Notes under the pieces: model-generated
Databases searched by the model: none
The model's input: only the letters and a program-made list of their open reading frames with translations
What the model was told of the DNA's origin: nothing
Shown: piece after piece, positions 21,935-33,314 of the stretch
Layout: every line of letters starts with the position of its first letter
How positions within the stretch are numbered: position 1 is the stretch's first letter
Made by a program: the position numbers and the translations under genes
Assembly (NCBI GenBank): GCA_017442585.1
Contig: JAFRZM010000032.1
Coordinates: forward strand, 1 to 39,186
Origin: Lachnospiraceae bacterium
Lineage (GTDB): Bacteria > Bacillota > Clostridia > Lachnospirales > Lachnospiraceae
Length of the DNA: 39,186 bases
Direction of reading: 5' to 3'

Positions 21935-24900
21935 ATGGAAAAAAACAGAATACGTCCGGTCAAAGCCGGTAAGAGTGTTCGAATGAGCTATTCCAGACGA
22001 AAAGACGTATTGGAAATGCCTAACTTCATTGAAGTTCAGAAGGATTCCTATAAGTGGTTCGTCGAGGAAGGCTTGAAGGAAGTGTTCGATGATATCTCTC
22101 CGATATCCGATTATAACGGACACTTAAGCCTTGAGTTCGTAGACTTCAAACTTTGCGAAGAAGATAAGAAGTATACGATCATGGAGTGTAAAGACAGAGA
22201 TGCTACTTATGCGGCACCTTTAAAAGTCAAGGTAAGACTCCATAACAAAGAAGCTGATGAGATCACAGAGCATGACATCTTCATGGGTGACCTCCCGCTT
22301 ATGACAGAGACCGGAACGTTCGTAATCAACGGCGCTGAGCGAGTAATCGTATCCCAGCTCGTACGTTCCCCTGGCATTTACTATGATATAACACATGATA
22401 AGATTGGTAAGAAATTATTCGCTTGTACGGTAATTCCTAACCGTGGTGCATGGCTTGAGTATGAAACAGACTCAAACGATGTTTTCTCCGTACGTGTTGA
22501 TAGAACAAGAAAGGTTCCTGTAACAGTACTTTTACGTGCATTAGGTTACGGAACAAACCAGCAGATCATAGAACTTTTAGGCGATGAGCCTAAGATCGTG
22601 GCATCAATCGCAAAGGACCCTTCATGTACTGCAGAAGTTCCTGAAGGTTCTTATGAGCGTGGTCTTCTTGAATTATATAAGAAGATTCGTCCGGGCGAGC
22701 CGTTATCAGTTGATTCAGCAGAAAGCTTAATCACAGGTATGTTCTTTGACCCAAGAAGATATGACCTTGCAAAGGTTGGACGTTATAAATTCAATAAGAA
22801 GTTAATGTTCAGAAACCGTATTGCAGGACATGCTTTGGCAGAGGATGTAATCGATCTTTCAACAGGTGAGATCATTGCAAAGAAGGGCGAAGTATTAACA
22901 AGGGAAAAGGCCGATGATATCCAGAATGCGGCAATTCCTTATGTTATGATCGCTACAGAGACAAAAGACGTTAAGGTATTATCTTCCATGATGGTAGATT
23001 ATACAAAGTACGTTGATATCTCTAAAGAAGAAGCACATGAATTAGGTGTTACAGAGCTTGTATACTATCCTGTATTAAAGACAATCTTGGAAGAGAATGC
23101 AGGTAACCTTGATGATATCAAGGAAGCTACAAGAAAGAATATCCATGACCTTATTCCTAAGCATATAACGGTTGAGGATATCGTAGCATCTGTTAACTAT
23201 AACCTTCACCTTGAGTATGGCATTGGTAACGACGATGATATCGACCACTTAGGCAACCGTCGTATCAGAGCCGTAGGTGAGCTATTACAGAACCAGTACA
23301 GAATCGGTCTTTCAAGACTTGAGAGAGTTGTTCGTGAAAGAATGACAACTCAGGATATCGAGACCATTTCTCCACAGAGCTTAATCAACATAAAGCCTGT
23401 AACAGCAGCTGTTAAAGAGTTCTTCGGTTCATCACAGCTTTCACAGTTCATGGACCAGAATAACCCGTTGGCAGAGCTTACACATAAGAGACGTTTATCA
23501 GCCTTAGGACCTGGTGGTTTGTCAAGAGACCGTGCCGGATTCGAGGTTCGAGACGTTCACTATTCACATTACGGAAGAATGTGCCCTATCGAGACACCTG
23601 AAGGTCCTAACATCGGACTTATCAACTCACTCGCATCATTCGCAAGAATTAATGAGTATGGTTTCGTAGAGGCTCCTTACAGAAAGATAGATAAGACAGA
23701 TCCTGCAAATCCTCGTGTAACAGACGAAGTTGTATACATGACAGCAGACGAAGAGGATAATTACCATGTAGCACAGGCGAATGAGCAGATCGATGAAGAA
23801 GGTCATTTTGTTCGTAAGATGGTTGCAGGTCGTTACAGAGAAGAGACACAGGAATACGATAAGTCGATGTTTGATTATATGGACGTATCTCCTCGTATGG
23901 TATTCTCTGTTGCTACAGCACTCGTTCCGTTCTTACAGAACGACGACGCTAACCGTGCCCTCATGGGATCCAACATGCAGCGTCAGGCCGTACCGCTTAT
24001 GACAACAGAAGCTCCTGTTGTAGGTACAGGTATGGAACCTAAGACTGCAGTTGACTCAGGTCTTTGCGTTGTTGCAAAGCGTGCAGGTACAGTTACAAGA
24101 TCTACATCAAAGGATATCACCATCAAGTATGATGATGATAAGACAACAGAAACATACGTATTAACCAAGTTCCAGAGATCTAACCAGTCCAACTGCTACA
24201 ACCAGAAGCCTATCGTAACAAAGGGCGATCACGTTGAAGCAGGAGAGGTTATTGCAGACGGTCCGTCAACAGCAGGCGGCGAGCTCGCATTAGGTAAGAA
24301 CCCTCTTATCGGATTTATGACCTGGGAAGGTTATAACTACGAAGACGCTGTTCTTTTATCAGAGCGTCTTGTACGTGATGACGTTTACACATCAATTCAT
24401 ATAGAAGAGTACGAAGCAGAGTCCCGTGATACAAAGCTTGGACCGGAAGAAATCACTCGTGACGTTCCCGGTGTCGGCGATGACGCATTAAAGGATCTCG
24501 ACGAGCGCGGTATCATCCGTATCGGTGCAGAAGTACGTGCCGGGGATATCTTAGTTGGTAAGGTTACTCCTAAGGGAGAGACAGAGCTTACAGCTGAAGA
24601 GCGTCTCCTTCGTGCAATCTTCGGTGAGAAGGCAAGAGAAGTACGTGATACATCTCTTAAGGTTCCTCACGGAGAATATGGTATCGTAGTAGATGCCAAG
24701 GTATTCACAAGAGAAAACGGCGACGAGTTACCACCTGGAGTAAACCAGTCAGTTCGTATCTACATTGCACAGAAGAGAAAGATCTCTGTCGGTGATAAGA
24801 TGGCCGGACGTCACGGTAACAAGGGTGTTGTATCAAGAGTATTACCTGTAGAAGATATGCCTTATCTTCCAAACGGTCGTCCGCTTGATATCGTTCTTAA

Positions 24901-25891
24901 CCCATTAGGCGTTCCTTCCCGTATGAATATCGGACAGGTGCTTGAAATTCACTTGTCACTTGCAGCAAAGGCACTTGGATTTAACATCGAAACACCTGTA
25001 TTCGACGGTGCAAACGAAGTTGATATTCAGGATACTTTGGAACTTGCAAACGATTACGTAAATCTTCCGTTTGATGCTAAGGAAGCTAAAGAGTGGGCAG
25101 CAAAGAACGGCGAGAAGTACGACAAGAATGCAGATACATTTGAAAGCTTACACGGTGAAGAATTACTTCCTGAAGTTATGAAGTACTTATCAGAGAATCG
25201 TGACCACAGAGAATTATGGCGCGGTGTTCCTCTTTCAAGAGACGGTAAGGTAAGACTTCGTGACGGACGTACGGGTGAGTACTTCGACAGCCCTGTTACA
25301 ATCGGACACATGCATTATCTTAAGCTCCATCATCTTGTTGATGATAAGATCCATGCACGTTCGACAGGTCCTTACTCACTTGTAACTCAGCAGCCTCTCG
25401 GTGGTAAAGCACAGTTTGGTGGACAGAGATTCGGTGAGATGGAAGTTTGGGCACTCGAAGCTTACGGTGCCGCATACACATTGCAGGAAATCTTAACCGT
25501 TAAGTCCGATGACGTTGTAGGACGTGTTAAGACATACGAAGCAATCATCAAGGGTGATAACATTCCTGAACCTGGTATCCCTGAATCATTCAAGGTATTA
25601 CTTAAGGAATTACAGTCACTCGGTCTTGATGTTAACGTACTTGATGAAGACGGTAATGAAGTTGAGTTACTCGAGAGCAGCGAATACGGCAATACCAACA
25701 TCAATGCGATAATCGGCAACGACCGCGACTTTGCTTTCGAGAATGCAGAATCCTTCGAGGCAAAAGGCTTCACGAAGCAGGAATTCAATGAGGACAATGA
25801 ACTTGTTGATTCCGACGTTGACGAAGACTATAGCGACGGTTTTGATGATGAGGACTTCAATGATGAAGATTCCTACGATGATGAAGATTAA
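21935..25891 (+). CDS. rpoB: DNA-directed RNA polymerase subunit beta
   Basis: Forms half of the polymerase active-site cleft. Starting at ATG 21935 (GAGAGGAAG upstream) gives 1318 residues beginning [13 protein letters not shown]; an in-frame start at 21833 would include leader sequence and is unlikely. The rifampicin region (about 496-530, [22 protein letters not shown]) has the sensitive-type residues. [14 protein letters not shown] near 950 carries conserved active-site lysines. The tail (about 1292-1318) is highly acidic (runs of D/E with S, Y, F), beyond the usual C-terminal end seen in E. coli. It is followed 14 bases later by rpoC. Confidence 0.98.
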   Translation: MEKNRIRPVKAGKSVRMSYSRRKDVLEMPNFIEVQKDSYKWFVEEGLKEVFDDISPISDYNGHLSLEFVDFKLCEEDKKYTIMECKDRDATYAAPLKVKVRLHNKEADEITEHDIFMGDLPLMTETGTFVINGAERVIVSQLVRSPGIYYDITHDKIGKKLFACTVIPNRGAWLEYETDSNDVFSVRVDRTRKVPVTVLLRALGYGTNQQIIELLGDEPKIVASIAKDPSCTAEVPEGSYERGLLELYKKIRPGEPLSVDSAESLITGMFFDPRRYDLAKVGRYKFNKKLMFRNRIAGHALAEDVIDLSTGEIIAKKGEVLTREKADDIQNAAIPYVMIATETKDVKVLSSMMVDYTKYVDISKEEAHELGVTELVYYPVLKTILEENAGNLDDIKEATRKNIHDLIPKHITVEDIVASVNYNLHLEYGIGNDDDIDHLGNRRIRAVGELLQNQYRIGLSRLERVVRERMTTQDIETISPQSLINIKPVTAAVKEFFGSSQLSQFMDQNNPLAELTHKRRLSALGPGGLSRDRAGFEVRDVHYSHYGRMCPIETPEGPNIGLINSLASFARINEYGFVEAPYRKIDKTDPANPRVTDEVVYMTADEEDNYHVAQANEQIDEEGHFVRKMVAGRYREETQEYDKSMFDYMDVSPRMVFSVATALVPFLQNDDANRALMGSNMQRQAVPLMTTEAPVVGTGMEPKTAVDSGLCVVAKRAGTVTRSTSKDITIKYDDDKTTETYVLTKFQRSNQSNCYNQKPIVTKGDHVEAGEVIADGPSTAGGELALGKNPLIGFMTWEGYNYEDAVLLSERLVRDDVYTSIHIEEYEAESRDTKLGPEEITRDVPGVGDDALKDLDERGIIRIGAEVRAGDILVGKVTPKGETELTAEERLLRAIFGEKAREVRDTSLKVPHGEYGIVVDAKVFTRENGDELPPGVNQSVRIYIAQKRKISVGDKMAGRHGNKGVVSRVLPVEDMPYLPNGRPLDIVLNPLGVPSRMNIGQVLEIHLSLAAKALGFNIETPVFDGANEVDIQDTLELANDYVNLPFDAKEAKEWAAKNGEKYDKNADTFESLHGEELLPEVMKYLSENRDHRELWRGVPLSRDGKVRLRDGRTGEYFDSPVTIGHMHYLKLHHLVDDKIHARSTGPYSLVTQQPLGGKAQFGGQRFGEMEVWALEAYGAAYTLQEILTVKSDDVVGRVKTYEAIIKGDNIPEPGIPESFKVLLKELQSLGLDVNVLDEDGNEVELLESSEYGNTNINAIIGNDRDFAFENAESFEAKGFTKQEFNEDNELVDSDVDEDYSDGFDDEDFNDEDSYDDED

Positions 25892-25905
25892 GGAGGGGCG
25901 ACATA

Positions 25906-28900
25906 ATGATAGATTCAGCTAATAATGAAGCATACGAACAGGTATCATTTGATGCTATAAAGATCGGTCTCGCTTCACCTGAAAAGATTTTGGAATGGTC
26001 TCACGGCGAGGTTAAAAAGCCTGAGACAATTAACTATAGAACTTTAAAGCCTGAGAAGGAAGGTCTTTTCTGTGAGAAGATCTTCGGACCTTCAAAGGAC
26101 TGGGAATGCCACTGCGGTAAGTATAAGAAGATTCGCTATAAAGGTGCAGTGTGCGACAGATGTGGTGTTGAAATTACAAAGGCATCCGTTCGTCGTGAGC
26201 GTATGGGTCATATCCAGCTTGCAGCACCGGTATCACATATCTGGTACTTCAAGGGTATTCCTTCGAGAATGGGTCTTATCTTAGACCTTTCTCCTCGTGT
26301 ACTTGAGAAAGTATTATACTTTGCTTCATACATAGTACTTGATGCAGGTGATACAGCGCTTTCTTATAAGCAGGTATTATCAGAGCAGGAGTATCATGAA
26401 GCTTATGAGCAGTATGGCAACGCATTCCGTGTAGGAATGGGTGCAGAAGCAATCCTTGAGTTATTAAAGGCAATTGACCTTGAGAAGGAATCTGAAGAAT
26501 TAAGAACAGCTTTGGATAATGCTTCAGGCCAGAAGAAAGCTCGTATCATTAAGAGACTTGAAGTTGTTGAAGCTTTCCGTGAATCAGGCAACCGCCCTGA
26601 GTGGATGATAATGACGGTTATTCCGGTTATCCCGCCTGATCTTCGTCCTATGGTATCTCTTGACGGCGGACGTTTTGCAACATCAGATCTTAACGATCTT
26701 TATAGAAGAATTATCAACAGAAATAACCGTTTAAGACGTTTACTTGATCTTGGAGCACCGGATATCATTATCAGAAATGAAAAGCGTATGCTTCAGGAAG
26801 CAGTTGATGCTTTAATCGACAACGGTCGTCGCGGCCGTCCTGTAACAGGTCCTGGTAACAGAGCATTAAAGTCCTTATCCGATATGTTAAAGGGTAAGAC
26901 AGGACGTTTCCGTCAGAACTTACTCGGTAAGCGTGTTGACTACTCAGGACGTTCGGTTATCGTCGTTGGACCGGAATTAAAGATTTACCAGTGCGGTCTT
27001 CCGAAGGAAATGGCTATCGAACTTTTCAAGCCTTTCGTTATGAAAGAGCTCGTAGCTAATGGAACAGCACATAACATTAAGAGTGCAAAGAAGATGGTTG
27101 AACGTGTTCAGCCTGAAGTTTGGGATGTTTTGGAAGGAGTTATTAAGGAGCATCCGGTTATGCTTAACCGTGCACCTACACTTCACCGTCTTGGTATCCA
27201 GGCATTCGAGCCAATCCTTGTAGAAGGTAAGGCTATTAAACTTCATCCATTGGTATGTACGGCATTTAACGCCGATTTCGACGGAGACCAGATGGCTGTC
27301 CATCTTCCGTTGTCAATGGAGGCACAGGCAGAATGCAGATTCCTCTTGCTTTCTCCTAATAACTTACTTAAGCCGTCAGACGGTGGCCCTGTAGCCGTTC
27401 CTTCACAGGATATGGTACTCGGTATCTACTACTTAACAATGGGACGTACAGTAAACCATTTACTTACAGACCCTACGTTAAAGAAGAGCGACTATCCGAA
27501 GTTCGGTTCTGAGCAGGAAGTTATCGATGCTTTAAAGAGCGATAAGAAGAACCGCTTAACAGAGTTTGACTTAATAGTATTCTCACCTGACGGAAAGGAA
27601 GAGCATGAAGTTATCTGTACTCCTAGAGAGCTTCTTGGCTCATACTTTGCAAGCACAAACCTTGCACTTCTCGCATATGAGAACGGTGAGATTACATATC
27701 ACCAGAAGATACATGTAAAGCGTCGCGTAGAAGCAGAAGACGGAAAGGTTTACGAAGGAATCATCGAGACAACTTTGGGACGTTTACTCTTTAACGAGAT
27801 CATCCCTCAGGACCTTGGTTTCGTAGATAGATCCGAAGAAAAGCTTCTTGCAGATGCTAAGAAGAATAAATGGAACAAGGCTAAGATCGAGGAAGAGCGT
27901 ACAAAGAGACATCTTGTACTTGAAATCGATAAGCAGGTTGGTAAGAAAGACTTAAAGAAGATCCTTGAAAAGGTTATCAATATCCATGGCGCATCTAAGA
28001 CTGCAGAAGTTTTGGATGATATCAAGTCTATGGGTTACGGATACTCAACAAAGGCTGCTCTTACAGTTTCTATCTCCGATATGACAGTACCTGCAAGTAA
28101 GCCTGAACTCCTTGCTAAGGCACAGGAGACAGTTGATAAGATTACACGTAACTTCCAACGTGGTCTTATTACAGAAGAAGAGCGTTACCGTGAAGTTATT
28201 AAGACATGGCAGACAACCGATGATACTTTGAAGAACGACCTTAAGGCCGGATTTGATAAGTACAACAACATCTCCATGATGGCTGATTCAGGTGCCCGTG
28301 GTTCTGATGCGCAGATTAAGCAGCTTGCCGGTATGCGTGGACTTATGGCCGATACAACCGGTAGAACTATCGAGCTCCCTATTAAGAGTAACTTCCGTGA
28401 AGGTCTTGACGTACTCGAGTACTTCATGTCCGCACATGGTGCTCGTAAGGGTCTTTCCGATACAGCTCTTCGTACTGCAGACTCAGGTTACCTTACAAGA
28501 CGTCTTGTAGACGTATCTCAGGAACTTATTATTCGTGAACAGGATTGTAGAAAGCCTGGTCGTGAGATTCCTGGTATGTACGTAGAAGAGTACGTTGCAG
28601 GTAAGAAGAATGCCAACGGCAAGAACGATATGATCGAGAGCTTACGCGACAGAATTACAGGTCGTGTGGCTTGCGAAGATATAAAGGACGAGGAAGGCAA
28701 TATCCTTGTTGAAGCTAACCATATGATCACACCACGTCGTGCTGAAATCATCATGAACAAGGGTGTTGATGAGAATGGCAACCGCTTTACCGATGAAGAC
28801 GGTAATACAGTACCGGGTGCAAAGATTAAGATCCGTACAGTACTTACATGTCGTTGCAAGAACGGTGTATGTGCTAAGTGTTACGGTACTAACATGGCAA

Positions 28901-29907
28901 CAGGTCAGACTGTTCAGGTTGGTGAAGCAATCGGTATCATCGCCGCTCAGTCAATCGGTGAGCCTGGTACACAGCTTACGATGCGTACATTCCATACCGG
29001 TGGTGTTGCCGGAGACGATATTACGCAAGGTCTTCCGAGAGTCGAGGAACTTTTCGAGGCAAGAAAGCCAAAGGGACTTGCTATTATTACAGAAATCCCT
29101 GGTGTTGCCGTTATCGAAGATACAAAGAAGAAGCGTGAAGTTGTTGTAACAAACGACGAGACAGGAGATGTTAAGAGATATCTTATCCCTTACGGATCAA
29201 GAATCAAGATCTCCGACGGTCAGGTATTAGAGGCCGGTGATGAACTTACAGAAGGTTCTGTTTACCCGCATGATATCATAAGCATCAAGGGTACTCGTGC
29301 AGTTCAGGATTACATGATCCGTGAAGTACAGCGTGTATACCGTCTCCAAGGTGTTGATATCAACGATAAGCATATCGAAGTTATCGTTCGTCAGATGCTT
29401 AAGAAGATTAGAGTCGACGAAGCAGGCGATTCAGACTTCTTAACAGGTACATTGGTAGATTTCCTTGACTTCGAGGATGTAAATGAAGAGTTAGTTGCAG
29501 CAGGCAAGACACCTGCAGAAGGTACAAGAGTAATCTTAGGTATCACAAAGGCAGCACTTGCTACAAACTCATTCCTTTCAGCAGCATCCTTCCAGGAGAC
29601 TACAAGAGTTCTTACTGAAGCAGCTATCCATGGTAAGGTTGACCCACTCCTTGGACTTAAGGAGAACGTTATCATTGGTAAGCTTATCCCTGCAGGTACA
29701 GGTATGAAGAGATACAGAAATCTTGAGCTTGATACCGATGAAGAGATAAGACTTGCTAAGGAAGTAGCAAGAAAGAGCCGTGAAGCAGCTCGTGAAGATG
29801 ACGATGCAGTTGAGGAAAAAGCAGCATCCATCATAGAAGCTGTAGAGTCCGCAGAAGACAGAGGGGAAAGCATTTTAATCCCACCGGTATCTTCGGATGA
29901 AGAATAA
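25906..29907 (+). CDS. rpoC: DNA-directed RNA polymerase subunit beta'
   Basis: Catalytic subunit of 1333 residues. The N-terminal zinc-binding motif CHCG...CDRCG (about 68-88), the Mg-binding [12 protein letters not shown] (about 455-466), the bridge helix/trigger loop region ([36 protein letters not shown]) and the second zinc cluster [11 protein letters not shown] (about 982-992) are all intact. The C-terminus is acidic (VSSDEE). AAGGAGGGG lies 9 bases before the ATG. A strong terminator follows, closing the rpoBC unit. Confidence 0.98.
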   Translation: MIDSANNEAYEQVSFDAIKIGLASPEKILEWSHGEVKKPETINYRTLKPEKEGLFCEKIFGPSKDWECHCGKYKKIRYKGAVCDRCGVEITKASVRRERMGHIQLAAPVSHIWYFKGIPSRMGLILDLSPRVLEKVLYFASYIVLDAGDTALSYKQVLSEQEYHEAYEQYGNAFRVGMGAEAILELLKAIDLEKESEELRTALDNASGQKKARIIKRLEVVEAFRESGNRPEWMIMTVIPVIPPDLRPMVSLDGGRFATSDLNDLYRRIINRNNRLRRLLDLGAPDIIIRNEKRMLQEAVDALIDNGRRGRPVTGPGNRALKSLSDMLKGKTGRFRQNLLGKRVDYSGRSVIVVGPELKIYQCGLPKEMAIELFKPFVMKELVANGTAHNIKSAKKMVERVQPEVWDVLEGVIKEHPVMLNRAPTLHRLGIQAFEPILVEGKAIKLHPLVCTAFNADFDGDQMAVHLPLSMEAQAECRFLLLSPNNLLKPSDGGPVAVPSQDMVLGIYYLTMGRTVNHLLTDPTLKKSDYPKFGSEQEVIDALKSDKKNRLTEFDLIVFSPDGKEEHEVICTPRELLGSYFASTNLALLAYENGEITYHQKIHVKRRVEAEDGKVYEGIIETTLGRLLFNEIIPQDLGFVDRSEEKLLADAKKNKWNKAKIEEERTKRHLVLEIDKQVGKKDLKKILEKVINIHGASKTAEVLDDIKSMGYGYSTKAALTVSISDMTVPASKPELLAKAQETVDKITRNFQRGLITEEERYREVIKTWQTTDDTLKNDLKAGFDKYNNISMMADSGARGSDAQIKQLAGMRGLMADTTGRTIELPIKSNFREGLDVLEYFMSAHGARKGLSDTALRTADSGYLTRRLVDVSQELIIREQDCRKPGREIPGMYVEEYVAGKKNANGKNDMIESLRDRITGRVACEDIKDEEGNILVEANHMITPRRAEIIMNKGVDENGNRFTDEDGNTVPGAKIKIRTVLTCRCKNGVCAKCYGTNMATGQTVQVGEAIGIIAAQSIGEPGTQLTMRTFHTGGVAGDDITQGLPRVEELFEARKPKGLAIITEIPGVAVIEDTKKKREVVVTNDETGDVKRYLIPYGSRIKISDGQVLEAGDELTEGSVYPHDIISIKGTRAVQDYMIREVQRVYRLQGVDINDKHIEVIVRQMLKKIRVDEAGDSDFLTGTLVDFLDFEDVNEELVAAGKTPAEGTRVILGITKAALATNSFLSAASFQETTRVLTEAAIHGKVDPLLGLKENVIIGKLIPAGTGMKRYRNLELDTDEEIRLAKEVARKSREAAREDDDAVEEKAASIIEAVESAEDRGESILIPPVSSDEE

Positions 29908-29919
29908 GTAGATTAAGTA

Positions 29920-29955
29920 AAAAAGGCTATGGAGCTTTTGCTCCATAGCCTTTTT
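29920..29955 (+). terminator. Rho-independent terminator of rpoBC
   Basis: A perfect 11-bp GGCTATGGAGC / GCTCCATAGCC stem with TTTT loop (29936-29939), flanked by A-run and TTTTT so the stem can extend to 16 bp. Confidence 0.95.
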
Positions 29956-29998
29956 GAATTTCACAAAAATCAACGTAAAATGTATGGACAAGGCCTAT

Positions 29999-30069
29999 AA
30001 ACATATGTTATGTTTGAACGAGTGGGAAGAGTATATTTTAGGATGACGGGATAAGGACCCGTTCATCAT
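29999..30069 (+). promoter_or_regulatory. Inverted repeats in the leader of the ABC pair
   Basis: AAACATA-TGT-TATGTTT (29999-30015) is a perfect 7-bp inverted repeat, and ACGGG / CCCGT (about 30046-30061) pair shortly before the ribosome binding site. No well-spaced sigma-A promoter is clear in the gap. Either repeat could be an operator or leader stem; support is weak. Confidence 0.3.
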
Positions 30070-30085
30070 AATTAAGGGGTAGGAA

Positions 30086-31630
30086 ATGAGTCGTATATTT
30101 AAATCCAACGAAGGGAATCTTTTCGCACCTTCTATAGTTACGGAATTGATTCGTAATCTTTTAGTCTTTTTGCTTACGATAGGTATAGCACGTATATTTT
30201 CAGAGTTAATTAACCAAGCAGTTAGTGCAGATATAGAAAAAACGTTACTTTTGGCAGGGATAACAGTAGTAATTCTTATTATTTCGTTTCCAGCGCTTTT
30301 CTTTATTAATAAATGGGTTGAAAAGAAACAATATACTACGAAGCAGCAATATAGAGAAAGTTTATATCCACACATTATAACAGGTGGATTGCCTATTGCA
30401 ACTGAAGGAGAATTGGCAGTAAAATTAAACCGTGACGTGGATATGGTAACAAGTTATTTGTTTACTACGCTCCCCAGGGGTATTAGTGCTGTTTTTGTTC
30501 TTATTGCCGTTTTCGTTATGGCTTGCCTTTATAATCCACTTATAGCGATGCTTTTTGTTGCAATAAGTTTGCTTCAAATAATTCCGACATTGTTTTATGA
30601 AAACTGGGCAAGAAAAGCTTATAAGGAAGTTCGAGCAGATGAAGAGGCTTATAAGAGCTGGTTGGTTGAAGGGTTCAAGGGATTACAGACTATAAAAGCA
30701 TATGAGAGAGAATCGTGGTTTGTAAAAAGGTTTTCATTTTTGAATCGACAGGTTTTTCTTTCGGGAATCAAAGCAGAGAAAGTCAGTACGTGGGAAACTG
30801 TAATAAAGGAAACAATCGGTGTTTTTATCACCTACGGTAATTATTTAATCGTAGGAATTTTTGCGTTTATGCAGAAAATAGATTTCCAAGCTATTCCATT
30901 ATTAATTGTTTTTGGCGAATACATTTTTTCCTCCGTAGCAAGCTTGTACGAGATGCGTGTAACCCATATCGAATATAAAGAGGCTTATGAGAGATTAATA
31001 ATCGAGGAAAAAGAGCATAGCTTTACAGATAATGAAAACACGCTTCTTGAAGCACGGCATATTGTAAAGACATTCGAGGAGAAGAAAGTCTTGGAAGATG
31101 TTTCTTTAAGTGTAGATAAATCTACGCGTTCACTTTTTATGGGGGATAACGGAAGTGGAAAAACTACACTTTTTAGCATCTTAAGTTCTTTTTCATTTGC
31201 AGATGAAGGTGTCGTCTTACGAAAGAGGGATTTAAGAATGTCTTACGTTTCACAAGAGGAGGCAACGTTACCTTGTACTGTCATGGAGGTGTCTAAGGCT
31301 CTTATCCGCCAGGGAACTATCGGTGAAAGCGGCTTTTTAGAGCACTTAAACGGATTTGGTCTTGGGACAGAGATTTTGGAACACGCTTTTACAGAACTAT
31401 CTGAAGGACAAAAGAAAAAGGTGTTTTTGAGCTTTGCCCTGGCAAGGGATGCGGAGTTATTGATTTTGGATGAGCCGACCAATCATTTGGATCTTGATAG
31501 CATTGATTATTTGCTGAAATTGCTTATAGGATTTCAGGGGGCTCTTATGGTATCAAGCCACGACAGTAGAATTAAGAATATGGAATGGGATAGGGTTTAT
31601 ACGGTGAACGGGGGTAAGGTATATGCATAA
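30086..31630 (+). CDS. Half-type ABC exporter, subunit 1
   Basis: A 514-residue membrane protein with about six membrane segments (about 20-300) fused to a nucleotide-binding domain (about 318-514). The NBD shows Walker A GDNGSGKT (353-360), Q-loop YVSQ (387-390), signature LSEGQ (438-442), Walker B LLILDEP (458-464) with the catalytic Glu, and H-loop SHD (491-493). Its short NBD resembles heterodimeric peptide/bacteriocin or drug exporters. GGGGTAGG precedes the ATG, and it overlaps subunit 2 by 8 bases, so the two likely form one exporter. Use of TTG, TTT and other A/T-rich codons differs from the flanking ribosomal genes. The substrate is unknown. Confidence 0.85.
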   Translation: MSRIFKSNEGNLFAPSIVTELIRNLLVFLLTIGIARIFSELINQAVSADIEKTLLLAGITVVILIISFPALFFINKWVEKKQYTTKQQYRESLYPHIITGGLPIATEGELAVKLNRDVDMVTSYLFTTLPRGISAVFVLIAVFVMACLYNPLIAMLFVAISLLQIIPTLFYENWARKAYKEVRADEEAYKSWLVEGFKGLQTIKAYERESWFVKRFSFLNRQVFLSGIKAEKVSTWETVIKETIGVFITYGNYLIVGIFAFMQKIDFQAIPLLIVFGEYIFSSVASLYEMRVTHIEYKEAYERLIIEEKEHSFTDNENTLLEARHIVKTFEEKKVLEDVSLSVDKSTRSLFMGDNGSGKTTLFSILSSFSFADEGVVLRKRDLRMSYVSQEEATLPCTVMEVSKALIRQGTIGESGFLEHLNGFGLGTEILEHAFTELSEGQKKKVFLSFALARDAELLILDEPTNHLDLDSIDYLLKLLIGFQGALMVSSHDSRIKNMEWDRVYTVNGGKVYA

Positions 31631-33227
31631 CGAACGAGATCGTATCATAGAAAAAGAATGCGCCCGTTTTATGCGCTTCCCGGTTATAGCCCTTATCTTT
31701 GCAGAGTTACTTGATATTCTGATTCCGAGTTTTACTGCGTTTTTAATAGGAGATATGGGAGAACAGATACTAAGCGGAAATAAAGTTGCAGTGCTCTCAC
31801 AGATATTTCCGTTTTTGTGTTCTGTTGTTTTAATTGCTTTTGTAACGCCTTTTGCAGGTTATATAGAGAATCTCTTTTTGACAAAGTACGGTTTTGCGTA
31901 TGATGCATTTCTGGTTGAGCGTTTTATCAGAATGCCGATGCTTTCCGCACAAAAGAAAGAGTTGGGCGAGCTTATGGAGCGACTCGAAGAGGATTCGGCA
32001 CTTTATTGTTTTTATCAGGTTCTTAAGCGTGGAAGACCGGTTGTAATGACTATATATTTGGTATCGCTTTTTGCTATTGTATACAGACAAGATTACTCGG
32101 TTATTTATACGATTATTGTTTTTGTGCTGGCTGCGGTACCGTTATTATGGTCTAATTATTCGGGAAAACGTGAGGCAACTTTTAAAAAGGAATACTCGCA
32201 GTATAATGAAAAGCGAAAAACGTTGGAGCAAACATTATATCCATCGCGACAGTTTTATTTATTTTATCAATTAAGTGAGTTTATTTGTAATAAACTGGAT
32301 AATGCTTTTGATGAGTATTTTACTAATAGCGGAAGACGAAGGATTAGTTTTCTCTCGCTTTCCGATACGATGGAATTTTTTATGAATAACGGTATTAGGA
32401 TACTTTTAATAGTCGTGGGTAGTTTGCTTATGGCTATAGGTAAAATATCCGTAGGTGAGTTGCTTGGCGGGATTTTATTGTACCCTAGTATTTCTAAGTG
32501 GTATGGCTACGGAAAGTCTTTGTTGAAAAATTCGAAACATGAAAAAGAATGCCGTGAAAGAATAGCACTTTTTTATGAGAATGACTTGGAAGAAAGTGCG
32601 CAGTGTGATAGGAAGGTAGAAAAAATCACCTTTAAAGATATCGCTTTTTCCTATGATCAAGGAAAGAAGATTATTAAACACTTGGACGGAGAGTTTAAGC
32701 CTGATATAAAGTATCAAATAGAAGATCCAAACGGATCGGGTAAAAGTACTTTGCTTAAGCTTTTGAGCGGTATATATGCGCCGCAAGAAGGTGTATTTAC
32801 TGATGAACGCGGAGAGACCTTAACGATAAGCGATTTGCGTAATAACGTAAGCTTCCAGGAACAGGATGGAGCTATTTTTTCCGGAACTGTTTTTGATAAT
32901 CTATTTGTTGAAGAAGAGAATCGTTCTCGCGCAGAGGAAATGCTTAAGGTATTGTGTTTTGAGAAAAGTATTGATTATGTCGTTGCCGAAGCCGGAGAAA
33001 ACTTGTCGCCTGGAGAAAGAAAAAAGATTATCTTGGCACGAAGTCTTCTAAAAGACGCACCGTTCCTGATATTGGATGAGCCGCTTAATCATTTGGATTC
33101 TGCCGGTGAGAAGGGATTTCTTTCATTAATAGAAGAGAGAAACCGTGGATTGATTTTGGTATCGCATAGAAATATTCCGGAGATAGGTGTTGATTCAATG
33201 CTATGTAAGATTACGTTGAAATGTTAA
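31623..33227 (+). CDS. Half-type ABC exporter, subunit 2
   Basis: A 534-residue TMD-NBD partner of the preceding gene. Membrane segments lie at about 18-45, 58-80, 138-178 and 245-285; the NBD (about 333-534) has Walker A DPNGSGKS (368-375; Asp replaces the usual first Gly), Q-loop FQEQDG (411-416), signature LSPGE (461-465), Walker B FLILDEP (481-487) with catalytic Glu, and SHR as H-loop. Both partners keep catalytic Glu and His, so both sites may hydrolyse ATP. It ends before a terminator facing the convergent esterase. Substrate unknown; no processing peptidase domain or precursor peptide gene is seen nearby. Confidence 0.85.
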   Translation: MHNERDRIIEKECARFMRFPVIALIFAELLDILIPSFTAFLIGDMGEQILSGNKVAVLSQIFPFLCSVVLIAFVTPFAGYIENLFLTKYGFAYDAFLVERFIRMPMLSAQKKELGELMERLEEDSALYCFYQVLKRGRPVVMTIYLVSLFAIVYRQDYSVIYTIIVFVLAAVPLLWSNYSGKREATFKKEYSQYNEKRKTLEQTLYPSRQFYLFYQLSEFICNKLDNAFDEYFTNSGRRRISFLSLSDTMEFFMNNGIRILLIVVGSLLMAIGKISVGELLGGILLYPSISKWYGYGKSLLKNSKHEKECRERIALFYENDLEESAQCDRKVEKITFKDIAFSYDQGKKIIKHLDGEFKPDIKYQIEDPNGSGKSTLLKLLSGIYAPQEGVFTDERGETLTISDLRNNVSFQEQDGAIFSGTVFDNLFVEEENRSRAEEMLKVLCFEKSIDYVVAEAGENLSPGERKKIILARSLLKDAPFLILDEPLNHLDSAGEKGFLSLIEERNRGLILVSHRNIPEIGVDSMLCKITLKC

Positions 33228-33275
33228 TGCTTACTATAAATTATATTTGAAAATATAGATGGGTAAAGGGGTGCT

Positions 33276-33312
33276 TACCGGCTCCGTGGTTTATCACGGA
33301 GCCGGTATTTTA
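33276..33312 (+). terminator. Terminator between ABC pair and esterase
   Basis: A 13-bp stem TACCGGCTCCGTG / CACGGAGCCGGTA with loop GTTTAT (33289-33294), followed by TTTTATATT. The T-run serves the plus strand; it overlaps the region just after the esterase stop, so it may also help terminate that gene. Confidence 0.88.
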
Positions 33313-33314
33313 TA

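Noticed and set aside
30014-30037. TTGAAC / TATATT as promoter of the ABC pair
   Set aside because: The spacer is only 12 bases, too short for sigma-A; no better pair was found in the gap.
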